DNA of 64,000 nt from Streptomyces lichenis (GCF_023218175.1 NZ_JALPTH010000014.1:1-64000), one strand, 5' to 3'; shown: positions 18,901 through 26,681, counted from the first letter of the stretch. Program-made: numbers and translations. Notes: generated by a model from the letters alone, not told the origin.

Positions 18901-20037
18901 GGGCTCCAGGGGGTCGGTCAGCTCGACCGGATCCGTCAGTTCCACCGGTCCGGGACGCCGGAAGGGTCCGGATCCTGGCCGGGGTTCGGCTTCGCCCGGT
19001 ACGCCAGGCCGGGTCGGGTCCTCCGGTGCGGACGACTCTGCCGACTCCTGGTGAGGGGGCGCCCCGGTCGACTGCGCACCGGCAACGGCCCGCTCCCCCG
19101 GTCGGGGCGACTCCCCCGGTTCGGTGCGCTCGACCCGCCCGGCCGGGCCATCGGGAGCCTCCGGGTCGGTCAGTTCGACGGGGTCGGCGAGGTCGGAGGG
19201 CTCGGCCGGGCCGACGGGTGCGGGGGAGGTGGGGTGTACGGGGGCGGGGGCCCGGTCCGCCGGGTGGGGGTGTGCCGGGAGGGGGCCGTCCCCCGCCTGC
19301 TCCCCGTCCGGGTCGGGGCCGAGCAGAGGGCGGCCCTCCGGGGCGGTGCCTTCGGTGGCCACCACCTCGGGGGCGGGCGGGGCGGGCGCGTCGGGAGGGG
19401 TGGCGCGGCCGGTGAGCATGGCGCGCAGGGCGGCGTCCGCGGTCAGGGTGCCGGTCGCCGGGGTCCAGTCCATCCGGCCGACGCGGAACGGTGGGGTGTT
19501 GCCCGCCGGGAGCTGGACGCCGAAGGGCTCGCCCTCCCAGGTCACCGCCGTGCCGTGCAGGACCAGGTCGGCGAGGGCCGCGCCGAGCCGCGCGGCGGTG
19601 CGGTGGGCCCGGCGGCGGTCGGCGGCGGCCACCGGGCGCCCCGGCGTGGGGGCGCGCAGGATCGCGAGCACGCCGTAGACGGACTGGCCGTGCACCACCG
19701 GCACGTACATCGAACCGAAGGGGTAGGGCATGCCGGCCATCAGCTGGGGGAAGCGCCGCATGGCGTCCTCGGCGTCGGCGAGGTGGACGCCCTCCCGCCC
19801 CCGGTAGGCCACGGCGACCGGGAAGGGCCGGTTGGCGTGCATCCGCCACCAGGGGCGGAACAACCGGGCCGGCAGCCCCGCGAGGACGGCCAGCCTCAGC
19901 AGCCCCGGGGTGCCGCTGCGCAGGTAGACGCCGCCCGCGAAGCCTCCGGTCGCTTCCACGGCCTCCACGGTGGCCCGTGCCAGCACCAGCGGCAGTCCGT
20001 CCGGTACCGGGCCGTCGGTGTGCGGTTTCCCTGGCAT
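15925..20037 (-). CDS. giant SpoIIE-family phosphatase with ~550-residue disordered insert
   Basis: A 1370-residue protein. Residues 1-165 look like a GAF-type sensor (GSMYVPVVHGQSVYGVLAIL). About residues 215-760 are low-complexity, rich in G, P, E, D, S and T, with recurring EDG and PPEDGT phrases, ending in seven GGEG hexapeptides at 715-757. Then come a PAS domain (about 830-950; PRGIFSIDRLGRVTFVSRSA), a GAF domain (about 985-1120) and a C-terminal SpoIIE/PP2C domain (about 1150-1355) with VGGDWYDVIE, GDVQGHG, LFTDGLVE and PDDIALL intact. No HATPase domain follows. Start ATG 20037 is preceded by CTGGGGG. Typical relatives are 500-900 residues, so the insert is exceptional. The reading frame stays open throughout the repeat region, so it appears genuinely translated. 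Confidence 0.88.
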   Translation of the reverse strand: MPGKPHTDGPVPDGLPLVLARATVEAVEATGGFAGGVYLRSGTPGLLRLAVLAGLPARLFRPWWRMHANRPFPVAVAYRGREGVHLADAEDAMRRFPQLMAGMPYPFGSMYVPVVHGQSVYGVLAILRAPTPGRPVAAADRRRAHRTAARLGAALADLVLHGTAVTWEGEPFGVQLPAGNTPPFRVGRMDWTPATGTLTADAALRAMLTGRATPPDAPAPPAPEVVATEGTAPEGRPLLGPDPDGEQAGDGPLPAHPHPADRAPAPVHPTSPAPVGPAEPSDLADPVELTDPEAPDGPAGRVERTEPGESPRPGERAVAGAQSTGAPPHQESAESSAPEDPTRPGVPGEAEPRPGSGPFRRPGPVELTDPVELTDPLEPAMPLVEEGEPGAVDHASEQGPGPDTNPPDDGTPSGVGALGRNGPEGGIPGREGARPRGGAPRHEGITSEDGTSGDGGGTPFTPGPGAPPEDGPAHQGGTRPAPDASGRTGRSGPDDTLPMDRIHDDDGTLPEGRIPGGDGPLYGDRRTPGGGGTPPEDRTPGLGGTAPEDNPSPLEPPPVHGAPGPEGTPSRNGRAAYGGGTPPGDGAFGGGGSQAEDGPPAGSGALPGDGTLGGGGSQAEDGPPAGSGALPEDGTSPRSSIPPEDGTLSHHGTRPGPLTPGHDGTLAGGGPPPGPPASTPAGAPAEGGALPTDGAPDGRGIPDGPGIPDGRDIAGGEGIAGGEGIPGGEGAPGGEGAPGGEGASGGEGASGGEGASGPLDAAALAGLLEPEDCYGLWTVARQLTDAERPASRRIWVRGREGRPFLVELSTRPAAPGEEPPADGHVRGALVDPGTGPVVAAVADRLPRGIFSIDRLGRVTFVSRSAETLLGRGRPELIGRRMFDVLPWFGHPAYEDSFRAALLSGEPVHFLAHRDSGTWLSVSLYPGHDGLTVTLDTAEKPAYAPGSAVSPGSGLGSPADRASVLYRPVALAIALTEAVTARQVSAVVTDELLPAFGGRQLAIYVLNNERQLHLAWETGFPQGFLDRFEGVGLDSRLPGVETLTTGRPIFFESMQHLAAAYPGIPMDAHVGARAFLPLIASGRPVGSCILGFDRPRGFSPEERTVLTALAGLIGQALERARRYDSEAALARGLQSALLPHRLPRLPGVDTTGRYLPGTEGMDVGGDWYDVIETGRSIALVIGDVQGHGVSAAATMGQLRSAVRAFALSGHDPAAVISGTNRLLIDLDPGQFASCCYIDLDPATGTTRAVRAGHLQPLLRHPDGRTEVLDLPGGMVLGIDATAPYPVTELAMAPGAVLALFTDGLVEQPGTDIDQGIERLRDTLSAIRGTTLAGTADRLIRQARTATARPDDIALLLAARTGGTGRPGSDPR
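17770..17895 (-). repeat. seven 18-bp tandem repeats encoding GGEGxx hexapeptides
   Basis: Seven consecutive 18-bp units (GGACGCGCCTTCTCCGCC and close variants on the plus strand) inside the giant SpoIIE gene encode GGEG followed by AS, AP, IP or IA. The first three units are identical and the later ones drift, which points to slippage or unequal exchange. Confidence 0.95.
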
Positions 20038-20202
20038 CGTCCCCCAGCCTTGCTCGGCGGCGGGTCGCGGCGCCGCGCGGTGCGGCGCCGGAGCTCATAG
20101 CCAGGATGCTCCCGGGCCGCGGGGTCACGCATTCCGGGGCCGGGGGGCGCCGGACCAGGTGGACTATGTTGAGCACGAGCGGGACGAGAAGGAGGCACAC
20201 CG

Positions 20203-21150
20203 GTGCCATCAGGTCAGCAGGCACGCGCCCAGTCGGCGGCGATCAGACCGGGCCGGGCCGGCCCCGCGGCGAAGGCCCCGCCCCCCGCTCCGCCGGCCGA
20301 CCCGCCGGCCCGGGTGCGGGCGCTGTTCGGGGAGCACCGGCTGTCCCCCGCCCGGCGCCGTATCGCGCAGTATCTGATCGACCACCTCACCGAGGCCGCG
20401 TTCCTCTCCATCACCGACCTCGCCGAGCGGGTGGGGGTGAGCCAGCCCTCGGTGACCCGGTTCGCCACGTCGCTGGGGTACAGCGGCTATCCGGCACTGC
20501 GCGAGGCGCTCCAGCCGATCGCGCTGAGCGCGGTGGCCGCCGCGCCCGACGCGGCCCGTGAGGAGCCGCGCCGCAACGAGCTGCAGGCCGCGGTGGACGC
20601 CGAGATCGAGAACCTGGAGCAGCTGCGGCGGCTGGTGGCCGACCCCGGGCCGATCGTCACGGTGGGGCGGGAGCTGGCCGCCTCGGTGCCGCTGACGGTG
20701 GTGGGGCTGCGGATCTCCGCCTCGCTCGCCGAGTACTTCGCGTACGCGGCCCGGCGCATCCACCCCGATGTGCGGCTGGTGACCCGGGGCGGGAGCGTGG
20801 CGTATGACGCCCTGCTCCAGTCGGGTGAGGCGGGGGGCGGCTGGGTGCTGGCGTTCGCGATGCCGCGGCACGCCAAGGAGACCCTGGCGGCGCTGCGGGC
20901 GGCCCGGCGCAGCGGGCAGCGAGTGGCCCTGATCACGGACCTGGCGCTGGGGCCGCTGGTGGACGAGGCCGATGTGACGCTCACCGCCGGGACCGGGTCG
21001 CGGCTGGTATTCGACTCGTACGCGGCACCGGGCCTGCTGGCGGCCTCGCTGCTCCAGGCGATGGCGGACGCCAGCCCGGAACGCACCCAGCGGCGGCTGG
21101 AGAAGTACGAGCAGGCCGCGGAGCAGCACGACTTCTTCCTGGAGGAGTAG
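20203..21150 (+). CDS. MurR/RpiR-family transcriptional regulator
   Basis: A 315-residue regulator with an N-terminal HTH_6 domain (about residues 38-115; LSPARRRIAQYLIDH, SITDLAERVGVSQPSVTRFATSLGYSGYPALREAL) and a C-terminal SIS phosphosugar-binding domain (about 135-275; VVGLRISASLAEYFAY and GGGWVLAFAMPRHAKETL). The family represses or activates sugar-phosphate catabolism genes according to an SIS-bound ligand. The GTG at 20203 has AAGGAGG 7 nt upstream. It diverges from the giant SpoIIE gene. No adjacent sugar-catabolism gene is present, so its target is unclear; two AT-rich palindromes lie 126-173 bp downstream of its stop. Confidence 0.9.
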   Translation: MPSGQQARAQSAAIRPGRAGPAAKAPPPAPPADPPARVRALFGEHRLSPARRRIAQYLIDHLTEAAFLSITDLAERVGVSQPSVTRFATSLGYSGYPALREALQPIALSAVAAAPDAAREEPRRNELQAAVDAEIENLEQLRRLVADPGPIVTVGRELAASVPLTVVGLRISASLAEYFAYAARRIHPDVRLVTRGGSVAYDALLQSGEAGGGWVLAFAMPRHAKETLAALRAARRSGQRVALITDLALGPLVDEADVTLTAGTGSRLVFDSYAAPGLLAASLLQAMADASPERTQRRLEKYEQAAEQHDFFLEE

Positions 21151-21275
21151 GCCCCAGGGGGTGCTCCGGCTCCCCTGCGTCCCACGGCCCCCGTGAGGCG
21201 GAGGCGGCGCGAGGGGAAATCCATCCGGGAGGCCGTCCTCAAGAGGATTTTCGGCCATTTTCGCGCGCTTCGTCG

Positions 21276-21293
21276 GCATGAATTTTTTCATGC
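21276..21293. promoter_or_regulatory. palindromic operator-like site
   Basis: GCATGAATTTTTTCATGC: perfect 7-bp arms around a TTTT centre. The TGAA-AT-rich-TTCA layout resembles operators of RpiR-type regulators, and the RpiR gene ends 126 bp to the left; the link is inference. Confidence 0.5.
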
Positions 21294-21309
21294 CCTTGCT
21301 TACTCGACG

Positions 21310-21323
21310 GTAAATATATTTAC
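21310..21323. promoter_or_regulatory. 14-bp perfect AT-rich palindrome
   Basis: GTAAATATATTTAC is its own reverse complement and lies 16 bp right of the previous palindrome. It could be a regulator site or a sigma -10 region (TAAATAT) for an unannotated transcript. Confidence 0.45.
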
Positions 21324-21525
21324 TGCTCACACACCCCGGCGCAACGCGCCGGGAACAAACCGTGCCTCTCCCCCGAGGGGCAAGGTACAGAGCACCGTGT
21401 ACGGCACTCCCTCCTCGTGCCGTCCGGTGTCTGGCCGGGAGCCCGCCTTCGCGCGGGCCCCCGTGGCGGCCCCGGTCAACCCCTGGGCCGGGGCCGCCTA
21501 AAACATCCCCGTGCCGGCGGCGGCG

Positions 21526-21804
21526 TCAGCCCGTGGGGGCGACCACCGCGGGGGCGAGCGGAGTGGCGCTCACACAGACGTCCGGCGCGGCCACCGTGGT
21601 GGTGGCCGTGGCGGCGAGGCGGGCGCGGGCGGAGGCCAGCGCATGGTCGAGGTCCCGCGTTCCGGTGGTCACACAGAGCGTGTACGTCACATCGTCCAGC
21701 CGGCGCTGCGTGTCCGGCGCCAGGACCAGCCCCTGGGCGGCGGTGCAGAGGGATTCGTAACGGGCGACGAGCTCGCGAAGCACAGCGGGATGCGCCAACA
21801 GCAT
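21526..21804 (-). CDS. DUF5133 domain protein
   Basis: A 92-residue protein starting MLLAHPAVLRELVARYESL, the conserved start of DUF5133 proteins, followed by RRLDDVTYTLCVTTGTRDLDHALASARARL. The C-terminal 25 residues are alanine/threonine/valine-rich and variable. DUF5133 proteins are common in Streptomyces, often near regulators and secondary-metabolism genes; their function is unknown. The start at 21804 is supported by AGGCAGGT upstream; an ATG seven codons earlier is rejected because the family begins at MLLAHP. Confidence 0.85.
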   Translation of the reverse strand: MLLAHPAVLRELVARYESLCTAAQGLVLAPDTQRRLDDVTYTLCVTTGTRDLDHALASARARLAATATTTVAAPDVCVSATPLAPAVVAPTG

Positions 21805-22141
21805 GAACGTACCTGCCTTTCCCACGCCACGGGGCTACGGATGGGGAAGCCGGGCGCCGTGGCGGGGCCGCGCGACACCGCGGGCGGCTGCCGCCACCGG
21901 ACCGTCCTCCTGGAGCCGGGCGATGGGCCGGGCCCCGGACCGGGGACCGCCCTCCCGCACATGGGTGTGCCCGCGCCTTCCGGCCCTCATACGACATTGT
22001 GATGCAACCGTGACGGATCCGCTCTGCGTGGACACGCTGCGTACGGGCAGAAGCAGCCCCCCGCGCGGAGGCCTTGCTCCGTTGTCGTGACGCTGCCCGC
22101 CACCGGTATCGCGCCCGGGGGCCGGTGGTACGCATCGCACC
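21805..22141. other. divergent intergenic region
   Basis: 337 bp between the divergent DUF5133 and DUF2795 genes. It must carry both promoters. A relatively AT-rich patch near 21990-22015 (ATACGACATTGTGATGCAAC) is the best candidate promoter area for the minus-strand gene. No protein gene or strong repeat is visible. Confidence 0.45.
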
Positions 22142-22330
22142 ATGGCTGTGAACCCGATCGAAATGCAGAAGGCCCTCGGAGGCGTCAACTACCCGGCATC
22201 GAAGGAGGACATCGTCGAGCAGGCGTCGAAGCACAAGGCCGGCCAGGAGGTCATGGACGCCCTGGACTCGCTGCCCGACAAGGAGTACGACTCCCCCGCC
22301 GCCGTCAACAAGGAGGTCGGCAAGGGCTGA
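22142..22330 (+). CDS. DUF2795 domain protein
   Basis: A 62-residue acidic protein: MAVNPIEMQKALGGVNYPAS, then KEDIVEQASKHKAGQEVMDAL and LPDKEYDSPAAVNKEVGKG. This is the pattern of DUF2795, a compact helical domain with alternating LGG-x-YPA and D-VL motifs, found in actinobacteria and cyanobacteria and of unknown function. The ribosome binding site is weak (a G-rich stretch). The protein is short but has convincing composition, with lysines and glutamines unlike the shadow frames here. It is probably monocistronic; a small hairpin follows at 22340-22354. Confidence 0.8.
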   Translation: MAVNPIEMQKALGGVNYPASKEDIVEQASKHKAGQEVMDALDSLPDKEYDSPAAVNKEVGKG

Positions 22331-22743
22331 GCCGCCGGCCGGGGCTGAGCCCCGCCGAGCGCTCCGCCCGCCGGGCGGCCACCGCCACCCGGTCCGACCC
22401 GGTGCACCCGCCCGTCCGGGCAGCCCACCGCCGTACCGACTCCCCCGCCCCGCCGCACCGGTCCTCCCGGGCGGTGGGGCGGTCCGCGTCCGGCCGCGGC
22501 GCGCTCCGCCGTGCCTCACCCGGACGGACGGCGCCGGGCGGTGGAGCGGGCCGATCAGGGCTGGACTGGAGGGGCCGCCGGGGGCACCCGGCAGGGTCGG
22601 GATGGGCCGATCCGCTCGGGAAAGTCGGGAAAGTCCGACGCCGCGGCAGGCAACCCGGCCCGGCGCGCGGCCATCCTCTTCCAGTGGCAGGCCCGGAAAG
22701 TCCTGGCCGTGGCCCCGATCCCACTCCTGGAGTGAGCCAGCCC
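22331..22743. other. intergenic region before the GT2 gene
   Basis: 413 bp without a supportable gene. A hairpin CGGGGC-TGA-GCCCCG at 22340-22354 may terminate the DUF2795 transcript. The stretch 22618-22640 contains a short direct repeat (GGGAAAGTC twice), with a related CCGGAAAGTCC at about 22693-22703. The right end carries the CTGGAG ribosome binding site of the glycosyltransferase gene. Confidence 0.5.
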
Positions 22744-23766
22744 ATGGTCCAACTGTCGGTCGTCGTCCCGTGCTTCGACGAGAGCGAGGTGATAGACGCC
22801 TTCCACACCGCGCTGCTCGACGCGCTGGCACCCACCGGGGTGTCCTTCGAGGTCTGCTACGTGGACGACGGCAGCAGGGACGGCACGGTCCAGCGGTTGC
22901 GGGCGCTCGCCTCCGCGGACCCGCGGGTGCGCTTCACCTCCTTCAGCCGCAACTTCGGCAAGGAGGCGGGGCTGCTGGCCGGGATGCGGATGGCCCGGGG
23001 GGCCGCGGTGGTCCTGATGGACGCCGACCTCCAGCACCCGCCGGAGCTGGTGCCGCGCATGCTGGAGCTGCACCGGCAGGGCTACGACCAGGTGGTCGCC
23101 GTACGCGACCGGACCGGTGAGGGGGCCGTGCGCAAGGCGTTCAGCCGGGCCTACTATCGGCTGGTACGGCGCTTCATGGACGTGGAGATCGCGGACGGGG
23201 CCGGGGACTTCCGGCTGCTGTCGCGGCGCGCGGTGGACTGCCTGCTGGCGCTGCCGGAGAGCAACCGCTTCTCCAAGGGGCTGTTCTCCTGGATCGGCTT
23301 CGACACGGTGGACTTCGCCTACCGGAACGTGGAGCGGGCCGCGGGCACCTCCAAGTGGCGCGGCCGCCATCTGCTCAACTACGGCATCGACGGGCTGCTG
23401 TCCTTCAACAGCCGCCCGCTGCGCCTGGCCATCCACGCCGGGTTGTGGCTGTTCCTGTCCGCGGTGCTCTACGCGCTGTGGATCGTGGCGAATGTGCTGC
23501 TGGACGGGGTGGAGACGCCCGGCTACGCGACCCTGATCACCGCCATCGTGGCTCTCGGCGGCATCCAGATCGCGATCCTGGGGGTGATCGGCGAGTACGT
23601 GGGCCGGATCTACCACGAGGCCAAGCGCCGGCCGCACTATGTGGTCCGGGAGACCGAGGGGTCCACCGGGACGGCGCGGCGGGAGGAGCGGCGCCCGGCC
23701 CGTGCCGGCGCGGGGCGCCCCGAGGCGCGGCTGGAGGCCGCGGGACGGGCGCGGCCCAAGCCGTGA
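22744..23766 (+). CDS. GT2 polyprenyl-phosphate glycosyltransferase
   Basis: A 340-residue GT2 enzyme of the DPM1/GtrB type. The catalytic domain opens LSVVVPCFDESEVIDAF and carries the nucleotide-binding Asp pair in YVDDGSRDGT, the DxD region MDADLQHPPE, and DFRLLSRRAVD. Two C-terminal transmembrane helices follow (about 235-260 and 270-295; LAIHAGLWLFLSAVLYALW and ITAIVALGGIQIAILGVIGEYVG), then a basic cytosolic tail. Such enzymes move a sugar from a nucleotide donor to undecaprenyl phosphate. ATG 22744 is preferred over GTG 22732 because of GGAG spacing. Its stop overlaps the GTG of the GtrA gene, giving a classical GtrB-GtrA pair. Confidence 0.92.
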   Translation: MVQLSVVVPCFDESEVIDAFHTALLDALAPTGVSFEVCYVDDGSRDGTVQRLRALASADPRVRFTSFSRNFGKEAGLLAGMRMARGAAVVLMDADLQHPPELVPRMLELHRQGYDQVVAVRDRTGEGAVRKAFSRAYYRLVRRFMDVEIADGAGDFRLLSRRAVDCLLALPESNRFSKGLFSWIGFDTVDFAYRNVERAAGTSKWRGRHLLNYGIDGLLSFNSRPLRLAIHAGLWLFLSAVLYALWIVANVLLDGVETPGYATLITAIVALGGIQIAILGVIGEYVGRIYHEAKRRPHYVVRETEGSTGTARREERRPARAGAGRPEARLEAAGRARPKP

Positions 23767-24230
23767 GGACCGTTCCCGCCGCCACCGTCCGCCAGTTCGC
23801 CGTCTTCGCGCTGATCGGACTGGTCAACACCGCCGTCTACTACGCGGTGTACGCCACGCTGAACATCTGGCTGCCCTACCTTGCCGCGCACGCCGTGGGC
23901 TACACGGTCAGTGTGCTCGGCTCGTTCCTGCTCAACTCGTATCTGATGGTCCGCACCCGCCCCACCTGGCGCGGGCTGGCCCGCTATCCGCTGTCCGGCG
24001 CGGTCAACCTGGTCGGCAGCGGGGTGCTGCTGCACCTGGGCGTGAGCCGGCTGGGGATGGACGAGAACATCGCCGCGCTGGCCGCCGGTGTCGCGGTCAC
24101 GCCGCTGTCCTTTCTGCTGGCCCGGTGGGCCATCATCAGTGGCGCGGGCGGTGGGCGGCGCGGGGCCGGCCGTGTGCGGCCGGCCCCCTCCCCCGCCGAG
24201 CCGGTCAGGGAAGCCGCGTCCCGCGAGTGA
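23763..24230 (+). CDS. GtrA-family membrane protein
   Basis: A 155-residue protein with four transmembrane helices: FAVFALIGLVNTAVYYAVYA, LAAHAVGYTVSVLGSFLLNSY, the YPLSGAVNLVGSGVLLHLGV region, and IAALAAGVAVTPLSFLLARWAI. The FALIGLVNT start and SFLLNSYLMVR match the GtrA family, which is thought to flip polyprenyl-phosphate-linked sugars across the membrane for wall-glycan decoration. The GTG start overlaps the GT2 stop (GTGA). The C-terminal tail is charged. Its last 26 bp overlap the convergent DUF6056 gene. Confidence 0.88.
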   Translation: MRTVPAATVRQFAVFALIGLVNTAVYYAVYATLNIWLPYLAAHAVGYTVSVLGSFLLNSYLMVRTRPTWRGLARYPLSGAVNLVGSGVLLHLGVSRLGMDENIAALAAGVAVTPLSFLLARWAIISGAGGGRRGAGRVRPAPSPAEPVREAASRE

Positions 24231-25710
24231 CCTTGTCCAGGTGGTAGTAGTCGGCGACGCACTGCGCCGGCCAGATCCGCTTGCCGCCCGCGGCGAAGGG
24301 CTCCAGCATCGAGCCCACCTTGGTCGGGGTGTACGGCATGACCCGCTCCCCCGCCGCCGCGCCCGCGCGCAGCACCGCGTCCTGGCGGTCCCAGCGCTCG
24401 GCGCGGACCTGCATCTTCCCGCCCAGCTCGTACAGCGGCAGGGCGAGCCCCACCACGGTCACCGCGCACAGCGCGGCGGCGAGCGCGGCGGGCAGCGCGC
24501 CGGCCGCCCCGTGCCGGCGCAGGGCCCGGCCCAGCAGGGCGCCGGCGGCGACCAGCAGCACCACCCACACGATCAGGTAGTCGTTCCAGGTCCGCTCGGT
24601 GGTGATGACCCGGGCGCCGAACACCGGGTAGGTGATCACGGTGCACAGATAGCCGCTGACCAGGAAGACCAGGGCTCCGGCGCCCAGCAGCAGCCCGGGG
24701 CGGGCGGGCTCCAGGACCCGGCGGGCGTCCGGCCGGGGGCGGGCCAGCAGGCCGACCAGCACACCGGCGGCGACGGCGCCGAGGTAGGTCCAGGTGGTCA
24801 GCACCGTACCGAGGATGTGGACGAAGGCCTTGGCCGCGTCGATCAGGGTGTCCGGGGCCAGCATCGAGGCGGAGTCGGCGCCGAAGCGGGAGCGCCGGTG
24901 CCGTGACCCGGGCGAGGTGACCAGGATGAGGGTGCCGACCGCGACTCCGGCCATCCCGGCGGCGGCCCAGAGCCGGGCGTGGCGCCGGACCGGGGCGACC
25001 AGCAGCCGGTGGGCCAGCAGGACGAGGGCGGCGAGCACCACCAGGGCGACGACCGAGGCCTCCTCGGACAGCGTGCCCATGAAGACGCCGACCGCGAAGA
25101 CCACCGCGAGGGCGACCGTACGGCCGCGCCGGCCGGAGGCCCGCAGCAGCGGGATGGCCGCTGCGGCGGCGAGCACCGGGGCGAGCGTGTGCGAGACGGA
25201 GGCGGCCGGCCAGTAGAAGGTCTTGTACGTGTTGGGGGTGGCGAACAGGATGGCCGCGGTGGCCATGGCGGCGGCCAGCAGGGGGACGCCGCGCGGCACC
25301 GACTGGCCGGCCCGGCGCAGCGCCAGCGCGGTCAGCGCCCACAGCAGCCCGAGCACCAGGACGCCGCTGACCAGCCCGTACCACTGGTGGCCGGCGACCG
25401 GGAACTCGGCGTAGGCGCCGACCAGCAGCCCGTTGCCGACCCGTCCGTTGTCGGTGAAGTAGAACTTGTGGACCAGGCCGAGCATGCCCTCGTCGCGGAC
25501 GACGGGCAGGAAGCACCACTCGTCGGCGCTGGGGCGGACGTACCGGCCGAGGTAGGCGGCGGCGGCGAGCAGGGCGAGCGGCAGGGCGGCCAGGGCGTAC
25601 GGCCAGAGGCGGCCGGGCAGGGCGCGCGTGCCGCCGTCCTGGCCGGGCCCGGCCCCGGGGCCCTCGCCCGGGTCCTTCGGGACGGTGACACCTGATGCGC
25701 CGACGGCCAT
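24205..25710 (-). CDS. DUF6056-like polytopic membrane protein (GT-C-like)
   Basis: A 501-residue membrane protein with an N-terminal helix (LWPYALAALPLALLAAAAYL), an extracytoplasmic segment YVRPSADEWCFLPVVRDEG and about ten further hydrophobic helices, ending in a soluble piece (MQVRAERWDRQDAVLR, VGSMLEPFAAGGKRIWP). The acidic DEW motif in the first loop and the WPAASVSHTLAP segment recall GT-C glycosyltransferases and the DUF6056 family. These may use polyprenyl-linked sugars, fitting the adjacent GT2/GtrA pair; this is inference. The ATG at 25710 follows GGAGAAG. It converges on gtrA with a 26-bp overlap of coding sequence. A 221-bp gene-free stretch separates it from the upstream methyltransferase gene. 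Confidence 0.75.
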   Translation of the reverse strand: MAVGASGVTVPKDPGEGPGAGPGQDGGTRALPGRLWPYALAALPLALLAAAAYLGRYVRPSADEWCFLPVVRDEGMLGLVHKFYFTDNGRVGNGLLVGAYAEFPVAGHQWYGLVSGVLVLGLLWALTALALRRAGQSVPRGVPLLAAAMATAAILFATPNTYKTFYWPAASVSHTLAPVLAAAAAIPLLRASGRRGRTVALAVVFAVGVFMGTLSEEASVVALVVLAALVLLAHRLLVAPVRRHARLWAAAGMAGVAVGTLILVTSPGSRHRRSRFGADSASMLAPDTLIDAAKAFVHILGTVLTTWTYLGAVAAGVLVGLLARPRPDARRVLEPARPGLLLGAGALVFLVSGYLCTVITYPVFGARVITTERTWNDYLIVWVVLLVAAGALLGRALRRHGAAGALPAALAAALCAVTVVGLALPLYELGGKMQVRAERWDRQDAVLRAGAAAGERVMPYTPTKVGSMLEPFAAGGKRIWPAQCVADYYHLDKVTRGTRLP

Positions 25711-25931
25711 GTCTTCTCCACTGCCTTTCGCCGAAACCTCCGTTTGCGGTACCCAAGAGGGGTTTTCGGCCCTTCGCGTTGTGTGCCCGGGCTGTGATTT
25801 CGGCTCACGCCGCGTGCTCGCCCGCCGCGTCGTCCACCGGTCTCCCACTGGACCGGCCCGGGTACGGGTGCGCAACCGGTCGCCGCCCAGGCGGTGCACC
25901 GGCGGCCCCGTGGACCGGTGGCGGGGGCGGG

Positions 25932-26681
25932 TCAGCGGCGGTGGGCGGTGACCAGCCGGCAGCGGGGTGAGCCGTCGGGGCGGCGGCCGAGCGGCTCCAG
26001 GGCCTGGAGCTCCACGGTGAACCCGGCGGCCTGAAGATCCCGGGCCACGTCGGGGAGGCGGAAGGTGCGGTAGTACATGGTGAACGGGGGCCGCCACACC
26101 AGGTTGCGCAGCCGCATCGCGGTGTCGAAGCCCCACAGCTGCCAGTAGGGGGCGGAGCCGACCGGCGGGGGCGCGGCGACCGGGAAGGAGAACCGGCCGC
26201 CGGGCCGGAGCACCCGGTGGACCTCGGCGAACAGCCCGGGCCGCTCGGCGGGCAGGAAGTGGCCGAAGGCGCCGAAGCTGACCACCAGGTCGGCGGAGGG
26301 GCTCAGCGGCAGGGCGCGGGCGTCGCCGCGTACCCAGTGCAGCCGGGGGCCGGAGCGGGTGGGCGGGTGGTTGGCGCGGGCGCGCCGCAGCATCCCGTCG
26401 CTGAAGTCGAGCCCGGTGACCCGGTCGGTGCACAGCCCGCGCAGCACGCCGATGCCCGCGCCGGTGCCGCAGCACAGGTCCAGTCCGGTGCGGAAGGGCC
26501 CGTGCGGGCGCAGTGCCTCGGCGACGGCGTCCAGGACGGGGCCGGGGATGCGGTAGGCGGTGCGGTCGAACGTGGGGGCGAGCAGGTCGTAGCCGCGGCG
26601 GGTGGAGGACAGCGCCTGGCGGGCGCGCTGGAGGAGGAGGGTGCCGGGGAGGGTGCGGCCGGATCCGTTCGAGCGGGGCAT
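25932..26681 (-). CDS. class I SAM-dependent methyltransferase
   Basis: A 249-residue methyltransferase of the Methyltransf_11/25 type. The SAM-binding motif I is GLDLCCGTGAGIGVL (about residues 65-79), followed by VTGLDFSDGMLRRAR (motif II acidic loop), VRGDARALPLSPSADLVVS (motif III/IV) and VLRPGGRFSFPVA. The N-terminal GYDLLAPTFDR is typical of ubiquinone/lipid-like and small-molecule methyltransferases. The substrate is unknown. ATG 26681 is preceded by TAGG at moderate spacing. It follows the SpoIIE gene start region in the same orientation, with 73 bp between the SpoIIE stop and this gene's start. Confidence 0.85.
   Translation of the reverse strand: MPRSNGSGRTLPGTLLLQRARQALSSTRRGYDLLAPTFDRTAYRIPGPVLDAVAEALRPHGPFRTGLDLCCGTGAGIGVLRGLCTDRVTGLDFSDGMLRRARANHPPTRSGPRLHWVRGDARALPLSPSADLVVSFGAFGHFLPAERPGLFAEVHRVLRPGGRFSFPVAAPPPVGSAPYWQLWGFDTAMRLRNLVWRPPFTMYYRTFRLPDVARDLQAAGFTVELQALEPLGRRPDGSPRCRLVTAHRR

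Larger units (their letters stand above)
21151..21525. other. intergenic region with AT-rich palindromes between convergent genes
   Basis: 375 bp between the RpiR regulator and the convergent DUF5133 gene. Its middle (about 21240-21330) is strikingly AT-rich for this genome and holds two palindromes listed separately. To the right is a perfect hairpin CCCGGCGC-AAC-GCGCCGGG at 21335-21353 and a further inverted pair ACGGCAC/GTGCCGT at about 21402-21424. No credible protein gene is seen on either strand. Confidence 0.6.

Noticed and set aside
21193..21501. 102-codon plus-strand frame across the AT-rich island
   Set aside because: No ribosome binding site and no recognisable motif; it runs through palindromes and hairpins and looks non-coding.
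22305..22835. 176-codon minus-strand frame before the GT2 gene
   Set aside because: Composition is arginine/proline/serine-rich without motifs and it overlaps the start of the GT2 gene.
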